Assembly (NCBI GenBank): GCA_021444005.1
Contig: JABUSB010000001.1
Span: 36,152 to 100,151, forward strand
DNA from: Malacoplasma sp.
Lineage (GTDB): Bacteria > Bacillota_I > Bacilli_A > Mycoplasmatales > Mycoplasmoidaceae
DNA length: 64,000 nt
Direction: 5' to 3'
Shown: piece by piece, positions 1 through 10,867 of the stretch
Layout of the letters: every line of letters starts with the position of its first letter
How positions within the stretch are numbered: position 1 is the first letter of the stretch
Made by a program: the position numbers and the translations under genes
Notes under the pieces: generated by a model
What the model saw: only the letters and a program-made list of their open reading frames with translations
Databases searched by the model: none
Told to the model about the DNA's origin: nothing

Positions 1-1474
1 CTTCAGCTTCAGTTTCTTTAGTAAATGTTTCACGGTAAGAAACTTGGGGTGTACCAACATTTACATCAACCTTGAACTCACGACGCATACGGTCCACGAT
101 AATTTCCAAGTGAAGCTCTCCCATCCCAGCAATTATGGTTTGGTTAGTATCATCATTTGTATATGTTCTAAATGTTGGGTCTTCTTCTGAAAGTTTTGAA
201 AGGGCAATCGACATCTTTTCTTGGTCTGCTTTTGTTTTAGGTTCTACTGCCAATGAAATTACAGGCTCTGCAAATTTCATTTCTTCTAGTGAAACTTCAG
301 TGTTTTCAGAACACAATGTATTTCCAGTACCTGTGTCTTTTAACCCAACTACAGCACAGATATCACCTGCTCTGATTTCATCAATTTCTTCACGGTTATT
401 AGAGTGCATTTTTACAAGTCTTGAAACTCTTTCTTTTATATCTTTTGTAGTGTTAATTACATAAGATCCTTTTTTAAGCACTCCTGAATACATTCTAATA
501 AATGTTAGTTTTCCCACATATGGGTCAGTTGCAACTTTGAAAGCTAATGCAACTAAAGGTCCGTTATCTTCATTTTTAATTTCAATTTCACTACCATCGT
601 CTTTGTAAGCCTTTACAGGTGGTACATCAATTGGAGATGGTAGAAAATCAACTACTGCATCTAATAGTGCTTTAACCCCTTTGTTTTTAAAAGCAGATCC
701 ACAAACTACTGGGAAAAATTCTGCAGTTAATACACCTTTACGGATACATCTTTTAATTTCATCAACACTTAATTCGTTACCATTAAGATATTTTTCCATC
801 ATTTCATCATCAAAGTTAACTACTTCTTCAATCATATGACGTCGCATATCTGCAGCTTCTTTTTGTAATTCTTCAGGAATTTTGCCAACTTTAAAATCTT
901 CGTTTTGTTTACCATCATAAAAGTAAGCTTCATTAGTAATTAAGTTAATAATTCCATTAAATTCTGATTCTGCCCCGATTGGTAATTGAATAGCAACAGC
1001 GTGGGCTGCTAATCTTTTTTCAAGTGAATCCAAACACATTTTAAAATCAGCACCAGTTTTGTCCATTTTATTAACAAACACAATACGTGGCACTCGGTAT
1101 CTTGTGGCTTGGTGTCACACCGTTTCAGTTTGTGGTTCTACCCCATTTTGGGCATCTAAAACTGCAACTGCACCATCTAATACTCGAAGCGATCTTTCCA
1201 CTTCGACTGTAAAGTCTACGTGTCCTGGAGTGTCAATTAGGTTTAATTCACATTCATTTCAAGTAACATAAGTTGCAGCAGAGGTAATTGTAATCCCTCT
1301 TTCTTTCTCTTGTTCCATTCAGTCCATTGTGGCCCCACCATCATGAACTTCTCCGATTTTGTGGGTTTTACCTGAGTGAAACAAAATTCTTTCAGAAGTA
1401 GTAGTTTTACCAGCATCAATGTGAGCCATTATTCCAAAGTTTCTAAATTTTTCTAAATTAAATTGTCTCGCCAT
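1..1474 (-). CDS. fusA: Translation elongation factor G (N-terminal part, runs off window)
   Basis: EF-G is the ribosomal translocase GTPase. The G domain is clear: P-loop [15 protein letters not shown] near the N terminus, switch [10 protein letters not shown], and NKMD for guanine specificity, followed by the domain II region. About 491 of the usual ~690 residues are in the window; the C terminus lies to the left. The ATG at 1472-1474 is preceded by a purine-rich AGGGGGA Shine-Dalgarno sequence. UGA is used for Trp in the [11 protein letters not shown] segment. It is the last gene of the str operon, 12 bases after the rpsG stop. Function is certain from family motifs. Confidence 0.98.
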
Positions 1475-1486
1475 AAAATCCCCCTA

Positions 1487-1954
<468 letters not shown>

Positions 1955-1970
1955 ATATTACTCCAATTAA

Positions 1971-2393
1971 CTAATTACTCTTTTCTTTAGGTCGCTTTGC
2001 CCCATAACCTGATCTTTGTTGTCGACGTTTGTCAACACCAGAAGTATCAAGTGTTCCTCTAACCACGTGGTAACGTACCCCTGGAAGGTCCTTTACTCTT
2101 CCACCTTCAATTAGAACAACACTGTGTTCTTGAAGGTTGTGCCCTTCACCTGGGATGTAGGCTAATACTTCATAACCATTAGTTAGTTTTACCTTTGCGT
2201 ATTTACGAAGGGCAGAGTTTGGTTTCTTAGGAGTCATAGTCCCCACTCTGGTACACACACCACGTTTATAAGGTGATGGATTATAAGTTCTCTTCTTTTT
2301 AAGAGAGTTATAAGTGTACATTAAAGCTGGAGATTTTGATTTTTTAGTTTTGTCTTTTCGATTATTTCGAATCAGTTGTGCAATAGTTGCCAT
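1971..2393 (-). CDS. rpsL: 30S ribosomal protein S12
   Basis: S12 of the decoding centre, 140 aa. The conserved loops [11 protein letters not shown] and [13 protein letters not shown] carry the Lys residues that are Lys in streptomycin-sensitive proteins. A strong AAAGGAGAA Shine-Dalgarno sequence precedes the ATG. It is the first gene of the str operon (rpsL-rpsG-fusA), read leftward; the 100 bases upstream separate it from the valS terminator. Confidence 0.98.
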   Translation of the reverse strand: MATIAQLIRNNRKDKTKKSKSPALMYTYNSLKKKRTYNPSPYKRGVCTRVGTMTPKKPNSALRKYAKVKLTNGYEVLAYIPGEGHNLQEHSVVLIEGGRVKDLPGVRYHVVRGTLDTSGVDKRRQQRSGYGAKRPKEKSN

Positions 2394-2472
2394 TAAATTC
2401 TCCTTTTTCTAACAACATATCCGTGTGTATCAAAACACTTAAATATTCTAACATAAATTAGAAAGGTTAATA

Positions 2473-2497
2473 AAAAACTCTAAATTATTCAATTTAG
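2473..2497 (-). terminator. Intrinsic terminator after valS
   Basis: On the minus strand CTAAATT-GAAT-AATTTAG forms a perfect 7-bp stem with a 4-base loop, followed by AGTTTTTTATT. The stem overlaps the valS stop codon at 2494-2496, so the gene's last bases double as terminator. Confidence 0.7.
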
Positions 2498-5088
2498 GTT
2501 AATAATTTTTCTAATTCTGCTAGTCTTTGCAAATAGTTTTTTTGTTTTTGTTTTTCCAATTCAACCTTATCTTTTGGTGCTTTTTTTAAGAAATTTGAAT
2601 TGTTTAGCATTGAATTACATCGATCAATTTCTTTTTTAACAAACTCAATTTCATTAGCAATTTTAAGTTTTAAGTCTTGGTCGTTTTGTTTTTCAATTAA
2701 ATCTTCTTTATTTAAAATGAAAATTTTAAAATTGCTTTCCACAAAGTCAGGTTCACTATTTTTAATTGTGTTTGTATTATCAACTTCGATTTTAGCCATA
2801 CTTAAAATCTCAATCAATTCGGGGTTTAAAGCAAAGTTTGATCCTTGATTAAACTCTAATTTTATTTTAAATACTTTGTTTTCTTTGATTTTGTTTTCAA
2901 AACGGTAAACTCTAATTTTATTAACAATATCTAAAACAAAATCAATTTTTAACTCACTCTCACACGCTAACTTATCAAATTTACAAGATTCATATAAAAT
3001 CGAATCAAATTTCTTAAACTTTGCACATTCATATAGTTTTGCAGTTACAAAAGGGCATATTGGGTGTAATAAAATTAAGATTTTTTTAAGCAAATAATTT
3101 AGAATTCAAAACTTTGTTTCTTGGTTAACAGATCTTTTTTTAGTGAATTCTAAATAGGTATTGCAAAAATCATTTCACACAAAATCAACCAACTTTTTAA
3201 TTGCAACTAAGAAATTGTAATTATTAAATAGTTTTAAAAACGAAGCATACATCTCAAAAAACTTGTTAATAATTCATTTATCAAACAAATTAAAACTTGA
3301 AGGAATTTGGGATTCATCATATTTAAATTCCTTAGTTTCAATTTCAATAAAGCGGAAGGAATTCCAAAGTTTGTTAATAAAATTCCAGCTTCCTTTAATT
3401 CTTTCCTCATTATAAATTAAATCCTCTCCAGGAGAAGAACTGGATAGCAAATAAAGTCTTAGTGCATCTGCGCCATATTTTTGGATCAAATCAATGGGGT
3501 CAATTCCATTGCCTAATGATTTTGACATCTTACGATTTAGTGAATCGCGAGTTAATCCGGTAATATAACAATTTTTAAAGGGGATTTGGTTTTTTAAATA
3601 TAGTGAAAAAAACATCATCCGAAAAACTCAGAAAAAGATAATATCAAACCCGGTTACTAATACAGAACTTGGGAAAAATGGCGAATCATTATTTAGTGAT
3701 TTTGTAGTACTGATGGGCCACAAACCAGAAGAGAATCAAGTATCTAATACTGATTCATCTTGGACATAATCTTCAATATTTTGGGGTGGTGTAGTATTTA
3801 CATATACTTCTTTAGTTTTTTTATGATACCAAACTGGAATTTGGTGTCCCCACCACAATTGTCTTGAAATACACCAATCATTAATGTTGCTTATTCAATT
3901 AATTAAAACTTTTTCAAACTTTAGCGGATAAAAAACAACTTTATTGTTTGTCTTTTGGTTTTCAATGATTTTGTTTGTTAATGCTTTCATTTTAACAAAC
4001 CATTGCTCAGATAACATTGGTTCAACAACACAATTAGTTCGTTCAGAATATCCAATACTACTAATTGTTTTTTCAACTTTTTCCAATAAGTTTTTTTCTT
4101 TTAAAAATGCTGCACATTTTTGACGGCATTCTAGTATTTTTAAGTTTTCAAAACTAATTGCATTACTATTAGTTGTACCATTTTCATTAAAACAAGAAAC
4201 TACTTTAAGGTTATGTTTTTGAGCAATTTCATAGTCATTAAAATCGTGTGCTGGAGTACATTTCATCACCCCAGTACCAAATTGGGTATCAACATAACTA
4301 TCTGCAATTATAGGAATGATTTTATTAGTTAAAGGATTTACCACATTTTTATTAATGTATTTTGAATATCGAGAATCATCTGGATTTACAACCAAACATT
4401 CATCGACAAAAATAGTTTCAATTCGAGTTGTTGCAACCAACAAATACTCATTTGAATTTTCTAAGTAATATCGAACATAATACAAATTGGTTTCAGTTTC
4501 TTTTTTAATTACTTCGATATTCGAAATTGCAGTTTGTAATACTGTATCCCAATTAACTAGTGTTTTTTGTTTATATATCAAGTTTTCTTTGTACATCTTA
4601 ACAAAAACTTGATATACCAATTTAGATGAATCTTGGTCTAATGTAAAGTGTTGGTTATCATAATCTAGAAAAAATCCCATTTGTTGTCATTGATCTAAAA
4701 TTGTATTTTTATTTTGCAAACACCATTCATACAAATCCGCAATTTTTTGTTTTCTTGATTTCAAAGAATTATCAATCTTGTTATCCCTTAAATACTTTTC
4801 ATACTTAGTTTGGGATGCAATTCCAGCATGATCAGAACCACATATCCAATATGCTTTTTGATTATCATACAATGTATGGAAACGAATTAAACAATCTTGG
4901 ATTGTACCATTCCAAGCATGCCCTAAATGCAATTTACCAGTAACATTTGGGGGTGGTAAAAGAATTGTGAAAATATTTTTTTCAGATTTTAAATTAATTG
5001 CATTTAGTTTTTTTTGAAAAGCAAATAATCTAGAATTTTTTTCACAAAATAAATGGTTATATTTCTTATCTAAATTTGGATTTTGCAT
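2494..5088 (-). CDS. valS: Valyl-tRNA synthetase
   Basis: Class I aminoacyl-tRNA synthetase charging tRNA-Val, 864 aa. Visible are the HIGH motif ([16 protein letters not shown]), the editing-domain segment [19 protein letters not shown], the KMSKS loop ([14 protein letters not shown]) and a C-terminal coiled-coil tRNA arm ending in ELEKLLT. Many UGA-Trp codons split it in a standard-code scan. I chose ATG at 5088 ([12 protein letters not shown]); an in-frame TTG at 5115 overlaps the engB stop and seems less likely. It lies 19 bases downstream of engB in the same transcription direction and ends in a hairpin terminator. Confidence 0.97.
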
Positions 5089-5107
5089 TATTAATACCAA
5101 TTTATTG

Positions 5108-5656
5108 TTATGCAATAATTATATTTAATAATGCTTTTAAACTATTAAGATTAGTCTTATTTTTAGCACTAACACAATAAAACTTATTTGGTTCAAAACC
5201 AAACATTGTAGCAATTTTTTTGATGTTATTATCATAATAACTTTTAGCAAGTTTATCGCTTTTATTTAACACCACATAGTAGTGGACAAATCTGGATGAT
5301 AATAGCTTTGCAGTTTCAATATCTTGATCTGTAATCACATTCAAATCTACCACTTGAATAATCCCAACTAAATTGATTCTTTGATAAATATATTCAGAAA
5401 TGATTTTCGATAATTCAAAGTGCTTTGATTTACTAACTTTTGCATAACCATACCCTGGTAAATCAACAATCCGAAATTTATCAAAATTAAAAAAATTAGC
5501 TAATTGAGTACGTCCGGGAACGTTTGAAGTTTTAGCTATTTTATTGTTGGCTAATGCATTAATTAAAGAAGATTTACCAACATTTGAACGCCCAATAAAA
5601 CAAATTTCTTTTGTATCATCAATGATTCAATCATTTTTTGAAAAACAAGACTTCAT
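5108..5656 (-). CDS. engB: Ribosome biogenesis GTP-binding protein EngB/YsxC
   Basis: TrmE-Era-like GTPase needed for 50S subunit assembly, 182 aa. Motifs: G1 GRSNVGKSSLIN, G2/G3 region VPGRTQLANFFNF and DLPGYGYAKV, G4 LNKSDKLAKS, G5 CVSAKNKTNL. Trp in SKNDWIID is UGA. The start at ATG 5656 gives the usual short N terminus; an in-frame GTG at 5668 is possible because a stop lies just upstream of it. It follows the YneF-like gene by 18 bases. Confidence 0.93.
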
Positions 5657-5674
5657 AAAATTAGCCACTATTGT

Positions 5675-5908
5675 TTATTTTGTGTTCTTCTTAAAAGTAG
5701 CCATAATTTGTTTAATTTGTTTTTCACTTGGTTTTCTTCCCATTTGTTGATACATCATTCGAATTTGGCTCTCAGTAATTGGTGGGTTTTCTTTAAGTTG
5801 CTTCTTAAAGTATTTACCAGCTAAGATATACCCAATTACAGCACCAACAAATAATGATATTGGAATTCCAAGTCCTAAACTTAAACCTAATACTAATCCT
5901 AAATCCAT
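5675..5908 (-). CDS. Small UPF0154/YneF-family membrane protein
   Basis: A 77-aa protein with one N-terminal transmembrane helix (residues ~3-30, LVLGLSLGLGIPISLFVGAV) followed by KYFKKQLKENPPITESQIRMMY. This matches the UPF0154 (YneF) pattern common in Firmicutes and Mollicutes, where the Tyr/Met segment and MGRKPSEKQIKQIM are conserved. The biochemical role of the family is not established. AGGAGATAAGTAT precedes the ATG. It sits between scpB and engB in one leftward gene string. Confidence 0.85.
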   Translation of the reverse strand: MDLGLVLGLSLGLGIPISLFVGAVIGYILAGKYFKKQLKENPPITESQIRMMYQQMGRKPSEKQIKQIMATFKKNTK

Positions 5909-5919
5909 ATACTTATCTC

Positions 5920-6507
5920 CTATTCTTGTTCACTTCTGTTTTTATCAAAAAAATCAATTTTTTCTTCATATGTTAATTCACTTAAATCATTATCTGGTAA
6001 CACAATTTCAGGTAAATCTTTAATTGAATCTAATCCAAATATATCATAAAACTTGTGTGATACCTGATACAAGTATGGTTTCCCAACAGATTCGGCACGA
6101 CCTACAATTTCAACCAATCCAATTTCAATCAGTTTTTCTAAAATGGGGGTTGAATCAATTTTTCTTAATTCATAAATTTTTGATTTTGTACAAGGCTGGT
6201 TATACACAATAATTGCAAGTGTTTCAATCATTGCTTGGTTTAAAAAACTTTTCTGTTTAATTCCAAAAGTTGATGAAACAATTCTAGCAATTTCTGGTTT
6301 TGTAAATAACTTAAAATAATCACCAACTTTTTTAAGTAGTAATCCTCTTTGTGAGTCTTTTTCATACTCAATTTTCATCTCTTCGATAACTGCATCAAAA
6401 TCACTTTCAGATAAACGTGAAATTGTTTTTAATTTATCTTTATGAACTCCCTCACTCCCGGAAATAAAAAGTGCAGCTTCGATTACACTTTTGACATTAA
6501 TCCCCAC
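5920..6507 (-). CDS. scpB: Segregation and condensation protein B
   Basis: ScpB is the winged-helix kleisin partner that, with ScpA and SMC, forms the bacterial condensin. It has 195 aa and begins INVKSVIEAALFISGSEGV, the family N terminus. The second winged helix contains LAIIVYNQPCTKSKIYELR. The start codon appears to be GTG at 6507, which overlaps the end of scpA by 11 bases with a GAGGTTC-type ribosome binding site inside scpA, suggesting translational coupling. Confidence 0.95.
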   Translation of the reverse strand: MGINVKSVIEAALFISGSEGVHKDKLKTISRLSESDFDAVIEEMKIEYEKDSQRGLLLKKVGDYFKLFTKPEIARIVSSTFGIKQKSFLNQAMIETLAIIVYNQPCTKSKIYELRKIDSTPILEKLIEIGLVEIVGRAESVGKPYLYQVSHKFYDIFGLDSIKDLPEIVLPDNDLSELTYEEKIDFFDKNRSEQE

Positions 6508-7369
6508 AACTTAGAACCTCTTTATCTATTTTAACAATAAATATTTCTTCGTCTGCACTATTTTGTTCCAAAATAATATCCCCATTTTTAACTAATACTA
6601 GGATTGCAACAAATGCAACTACAAAGTATCTTTTTGTGAATTTTTCATAGGGAATATTACTAAAATAATCTAAAAATGAAATCTTGTGTAAGTGTGCAAA
6701 AGGTTTTAGAAATTCTAAAATTTCTTGCTCTACATTTTCAATTGAGATTTCACTAACCCCAATTACTTTAATTTTTGATTCATAAGGTTTTTTAGGTCTT
6801 TTTTTATTTGCAACAAGTTTTAAATAAACTTTTTGCATTGCTTTTAAAATGACATTTAAATCTAAAGTTTGCATAAAAGGTTGTGGGTCAACAACACTTT
6901 CCATATCAACAACCTCTTCAATTTTTTGGGGTGCTTTTTCAAACATTCTTAATCGTTTTTCATAACGTTCGGCAAGGTTTGGAATTAGTAATTCAAATTG
7001 TTTAAAGATAAGCATTCTTTGAATTTCCTTATCTCTTTCAATGTCATCACTAATCTCTTTTTCGGTTTCCATAGAGGGTAAGATTCTTTTTGATTTTTGT
7101 TCTAACAAGTATGTTGCCATCAATAAATATTCTGTTAGATCATCAATTGTTAAATTCATTAAATTTTGGCTGATATATTGCCCATATAATTCAATGATTT
7201 CAACTAAATTAATGTTTAAAATATCCATTTTTCGGTCTTTTATGAGTGAATAAAAAAGGTCAAAGGGGCCATTGAAAGTTTCCCCTTTAACAGTAGTGAT
7301 CTCAATTTTAAAATCATTGTTATTAGTATTTTCTATAACCTGTTGTTCACTATTTTTTTCATCATTCAT
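6497..7369 (-). CDS. scpA: Segregation and condensation protein A (kleisin)
   Basis: The 290-aa kleisin subunit bridges SMC heads. The N terminus has FNGPFDLFYSLIKDRKMDILNINLVEI, typical of ScpA and contacting the SMC neck. The C-terminal winged helix (IPYEKFTKRYFVVAFVAILVLVKNG) contacts the SMC cap. It is overlapped by scpB downstream. The ATG start gives an N-terminal tail rich in Asn, Glu and Lys before the conserved domain. Confidence 0.95.
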   Translation of the reverse strand: MNDEKNSEQQVIENTNNNDFKIEITTVKGETFNGPFDLFYSLIKDRKMDILNINLVEIIELYGQYISQNLMNLTIDDLTEYLLMATYLLEQKSKRILPSMETEKEISDDIERDKEIQRMLIFKQFELLIPNLAERYEKRLRMFEKAPQKIEEVVDMESVVDPQPFMQTLDLNVILKAMQKVYLKLVANKKRPKKPYESKIKVIGVSEISIENVEQEILEFLKPFAHLHKISFLDYFSNIPYEKFTKRYFVVAFVAILVLVKNGDIILEQNSADEEIFIVKIDKEVLSCGD

Positions 7370-7386
7370 AACACACTATAACTTAA

Positions 7387-8211
7387 TTATTCTTCATCCC
7401 CATTTTTAGATTCTTTTCAAAATGGATTTTTCGCAATTTCACTGTATGCTAATTCCATTTTGTTTTTTATTTTAGAAGCTACAACATCTTTGCTTAAATG
7501 GACAAAGTCTTTATATTTAAAAGGTTCTAAAAATTCTACTGTTACTTCTTTATATTTAAAAATGTTTTTCTTATGTTCTTTTTCAACACCAAGTGTCCCA
7601 TAAATTACCACTGGAATGATTGGACAAAAAGTACTATAAGCTGGAGATAGTGCTGCGGGTTTAAACTCTCCAAATTCATCTTTTTTAATTCTTGTTCCTT
7701 CAATAAAAACAACTAATGATTGCTCGTTTTTTTGCAATAAGTTTTTTTGCTCTTCAGAAGCTCTAATTGCATCTCTTAAATTTTCACGATCTAAAAAAAC
7801 ACAATTAATCAATTGTGATACATATTTGGTTTTCTTACTATCTAAAATTTCTTTTTTTGCTAAAAAAGTGGGGTTTAAAATCAAGTTATTGTCACTTCTA
7901 ATTTTCTTAAAAGCTTTAAGTAATACTAAGACATCAAAATTAGATTTATGATTAGGAATAAAAAGTGCAGGTTTATTATTAGGTAGGTTTTTAATTCCTT
8001 TAATTTTAACTTTTGTAAGAGCACAAAAAACTGCTTTTGTAACTAATCCATAAATATATGTGTAACGCGTTTGAATTGATGCAGTTTCAGGGTCTTTTTC
8101 AAAAGAAAAATATTCTCTTTTACTTTTTTTAAGTCCGAGTCATAAAAGAAAGGCAACAAAAGGTAATACTAATCAATGACCTAAGCAAAATAAGTACTTT
8201 TTAAATCTCAT
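7387..8211 (-). CDS. plsC: 1-acyl-sn-glycerol-3-phosphate acyltransferase
   Basis: PlsC makes phosphatidic acid from lysophosphatidic acid at the membrane. It has 274 aa. Residues ~5-28 are a hydrophobic segment; motif I NHKSNFD (HX4D variant with N before H) and motif III FIEGTR are present. UGA-Trp codons occur in GHWLVLP and LLWLGL, and again near the C terminus (NPFWKESKNGDEE). It sits between acpS and scpA. Its product feeds CdsA, encoded at 12.3 kb. Confidence 0.93.
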
Positions 8212-8283
8212 ATTGAGTATTTTAAAGCATTATTTTATTGATTATTATGTTATTTGGTTTTTAGGTAACAAATAATTAAGGAT

Positions 8284-8619
8284 TTATTTAATATACACTG
8301 CAAAACCAAATATAAAGTCACCACTATATGCAATGCTTACTTTAACATTTTTAAAATTAGTACAAATATATTTATTGTTTTTTTTCATAAACTCAATTTT
8401 TAAAAAAAAGATTTTATGAAACTCACTAATTGCTTTATAAACTGCTTCTTTTAAAACCCAGTGAGTTGCAATAAATTTGGGATGCAATTCTTTTTCAGTT
8501 TTTAAAAATTGTTCGTATTCATTTGCTGTTAAAACTCTAGTAATAATTTTATTATCAAGGTTTTTAAATCGGTTAATGTTTTCAACATCAATTCCAACAC
8601 TAAATTTAAATTGCTTCAC
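8284..8619 (-). CDS. acpS: Holo-[acyl-carrier-protein] synthase
   Basis: AcpS transfers 4'-phosphopantetheine from CoA to acyl carrier protein. At 111 aa it has the family length. The two signature motifs are present: GIDVENINRF (Mg-binding Asp) and WVLKEAVYKA (catalytic Glu/Lys). It lies upstream of plsC, linking ACP activation with phospholipid synthesis. Confidence 0.92.
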   Translation of the reverse strand: MKQFKFSVGIDVENINRFKNLDNKIITRVLTANEYEQFLKTEKELHPKFIATHWVLKEAVYKAISEFHKIFFLKIEFMKKNNKYICTNFKNVKVSIAYSGDFIFGFAVYIK

Positions 8620-8642
8620 TTAATTTTCCCAATATTTAGAAT

Positions 8643-8993
8643 TTAGTCTCTTTTTTTATTTTTAAGTTCAGCAATTTCCATTTGCATTTTCCCCATATCA
8701 GACATCATTTTTTGACTTTGATATCCGTCTTTTTTTAAAGATTCAATTTCTGCCACCAAACCTTTAATGTAATCTTGTTTTTGGTTTAATAAATCTTTTA
8801 GTGAATAAATTTCATTATTTTTTTCACTAATCTTTTTTTCAAACTCTTCTTGTCTTTTATTAAAATCAATTAAAAAATTCCGCACTGAATCTAAAAACAT
8901 ATCAACTTCTAACGGATCATACCCTGCAGTTAGGTTTTTAGAAAAGCGGTGGTTTAATATTTCATCAAAAACTTTTTTTATATTGTTTTTCAT
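8643..8993 (-). CDS. DivIVA-domain coiled-coil protein
   Basis: A 116-aa protein starting with a DivIVA/GpsB-type lipid-binding N-terminal domain (LNHRFSKNLTAGYDPLEVDMFLD, with the conserved F-x-GYDxxEVD pattern), then a long coiled coil (residues ~45-115, heptads of Leu/Ile with Glu/Lys). In Firmicutes such proteins mark curved membrane and division sites. In a wall-less cell its role is unknown. It is the first gene of the leftward acpS-plsC-scpAB string, after a ~75-base gap from the surface-protein gene. Confidence 0.85.
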   Translation of the reverse strand: MKNNIKKVFDEILNHRFSKNLTAGYDPLEVDMFLDSVRNFLIDFNKRQEEFEKKISEKNNEIYSLKDLLNQKQDYIKGLVAEIESLKKDGYQSQKMMSDMGKMQMEIAELKNKKRD

Positions 8994-9069
8994 AAGCTAC
9001 CTAAAAAAATTAATAACCCAATAATTGGATTATTAATTTAATTTATACTAAAAGATAATTTAATTTTAT

Positions 9070-10365
9070 CTATAAAACACTTGGAATATATAAAAAGTTG
9101 GTAGATGTAGAAAGCTTAGAAGTTGAAAAGTCGATTGAACTTGTATCTTGTGAATTAGATGATAATAGTGCTGTTAACAATGCTTGTTGGTTTTGAACAT
9201 CAGTACTAGCTGAACTGAATCGATAAGTTACAGTGTAGTAACTGCTATAAGTTGGTGCTGGTTGCCCCTCTTTTGTACTTACAGTTTGAGGGGTATATGT
9301 TATAGTTAATGAATTGTCAGTATTACCATTCATTAATAAAGGTGACGAGTATTTAACAGTTATTGGACTGTTAGCATTAGAGCTTACAGTAATTGTTCTT
9401 TGTCAAATAGTGGATCCTGTATTTGAAGTAATTGTAGTTGTGTAAACTGTTGTCGAAGTGCTAGTTGGACTAGGGGTTGGTGTTGTACCAGGATTTGGGT
9501 CTGCGTCACCACCAGTAGATGGATCTGTAGTCCCAGTTGCAGAACCAGTAGCATTTGGGTCTGTACTTGTAGTACCACTTGCTGAAGTACCATCACCTGT
9601 GTTTGCAGTTCCACTAGCATCTGTACCGGTAGTGGTGTTACTACCAGTTGCATCTGTAGTACCAGCAGCATTAGCAGTTCCTGTGCTAGCATCAGTTGTG
9701 CCAGTAGCTACAGCACCAGTAGCACTGTTTGCATCTCCAGTAGTTGTACTAGGTGTGTCAGCACTATCAGCTTGCAATACAACAGAGTTAGTAGTGGCAT
9801 TAGCATCATCACCAGTTGTAGTAGTGCTTGTAGTTAATGTGTATCCATTAACTGTTGTACTAAAGTTGTTACCAGATGCAGCTAAACTTAGGTTGCTATT
9901 TAATGTTGAATCCCAACTATAGTTATTATTAAGTGTGATTCCAGTATTTGATTTAGTAACTGAAGAATCTACTAAATCAATTGCAGAAGATGACGTGTCA
10001 CCAGTTGATAAAGAATATGAAGTATTGTTTGCATTAATTTTTAAACTTGCAACTTTTGTGTTTAATTTATCAATTGTTGAACTTGAATCATAGTAATCAT
10101 AAGTTGTTGATGAGTCACTATTTTTAGTAACTGTAACAACTTTAGGCATATTGTATATTAGTCAGTCATTAAATGACATTTTCCCATAAACAAAAGCACC
10201 ATTCCCCAAATAAACAGTTGCACCACTTAATTTTGCAGAAACTGAACTGTCTTTCTTAACTTGATGGGATGCATAAATAATACCTCAAGTTGCAATTCCA
10301 AAAACTGCAAAAATTGCAACTGAAACGACTGTAACACCAATTATTTTTTTTCGATTTCGATACAT
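9070..10365 (-). CDS. Membrane-anchored Thr/Ser/Gly-rich surface protein
   Basis: I do not recognise a family. The 431-aa protein begins with basic residues and one hydrophobic helix (residues ~8-32, IIGVTVVSVAIFAVFGIATW) without a lipobox Cys, so it is a signal-anchored or cleaved secreted protein. Residues ~190-315 are low-complexity, made almost only of Thr, Ser, Gly, Ala, Asp, Asn and Pro (repeated TGTTD and TGT/SGT units). After this comes a C-terminal domain of ~95 residues with Ser/Thr-rich beta strands. UGA-Trp at 9403 and in FNDWLIY joins pieces that a standard-code scan separates. It is divergent from the surface protein at 10868. Adhesion or antigenic display is a guess. Confidence 0.8.
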
Positions 10366-10610
10366 ATCAAAGACAATATAATAAAAAATATAACTATTTT
10401 AATTATATGGAATTTAAATTTTAGATTCAATTTAGTAAATTTGTGATTTAATTAAATTTTATAATCTTTTGAAAAATTAAAAATTTTATTACTAAATTTA
10501 AAAATTTTTAGAATTTATCAAATCTCTAAAAACTATATTCAATTCATTTTATATACATTAATTAAGCATATCTCTTGTGAATAGCTTTCTTTGTTTATAT
10601 AAGCATATAC

Positions 10611-10625
10611 ATATATATATATATA
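10611..10625. repeat. AT dinucleotide tract
   Basis: An uninterrupted AT run of 15 bases, flanked by further ATA-rich sequence, about 130 bases upstream of the promoter at 10756. Such tracts can vary in length by slippage, but this one is not positioned between -35 and -10 elements. Confidence 0.6.
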
Positions 10626-10755
10626 AGAAATAAAAAATTAATCTGAATAAATTAGGTATTCCAAACCTGCCCCCTCAAAAAATTTTTTAAAGTTTTTTAA
10701 TAAAATTGTTCATAAACATATATAATAAAAAGTTAAACTTTTTTACTCCAATTAT

Positions 10756-10783
10756 TTGACAATCCTATTTGTAGGATTATAAT
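10756..10783 (+). promoter_or_regulatory. Consensus promoter with an inverted repeat in its spacer
   Basis: TTGACA (10756-10761), 16 bases, TATAAT (10778-10783) is a near-perfect sigma-70 promoter. Positions 10761-10778 read AATCCTA-TTTG-TAGGATT, a perfect 7-bp inverted repeat with a 4-base loop that fills the spacer exactly between the boxes. The placement suggests an operator or DNA-distortion site. The ATG lies 85 bases downstream, behind AAGAGGTAAATAAA. Confidence 0.8.
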
Positions 10784-10867
10784 CATTCCACGTTTATCAA
10801 ATTAATTACAGAATAAACGAATAGAAAAATAATCTTTACTACAGATTAAGAAAAAGAGGTAAATAAA

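Larger units (their letters stand above)
10366..10867. other. 502-bp intergenic region between two divergent surface-protein genes
   Basis: No ORF or RNA gene is recognisable. It is extremely AT-rich and contains an (AT)n tract at 10611-10625 and a consensus promoter at 10756-10783 that reads toward 10868. It must also hold the promoter of the leftward gene at 10365, which I cannot place with confidence. Confidence 0.7.

Noticed and set aside
2494..5088. valS appears as several short ORFs, as if a pseudogene
   Set aside because: The breaks are in-frame TGA codons that encode Trp in this organism; the reading frame is constant from 5088 to 2494.
5089..5115. valS start at TTG 5115
   Set aside because: It would overlap the engB stop and uses a rare start; the ATG at 5088 gives a normal N terminus.
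9458..9922. Plus-strand Val/Pro-rich ORF opposite the Thr-rich surface protein
   Set aside because: Composition is the mirror of the ACT/GGT-type low-complexity codons on the minus strand; no start signal.
10611..10783. Phase-variable promoter by AT slippage
   Set aside because: The tract is ~130 bases upstream of the promoter boxes, not in the spacer.
10600..10867. M. penetrans-type invertible promoter segment
   Set aside because: No pair of long terminal inverted repeats flanking ~100-150 bases around the promoter was found by eye; only the 7-bp repeat in the spacer.
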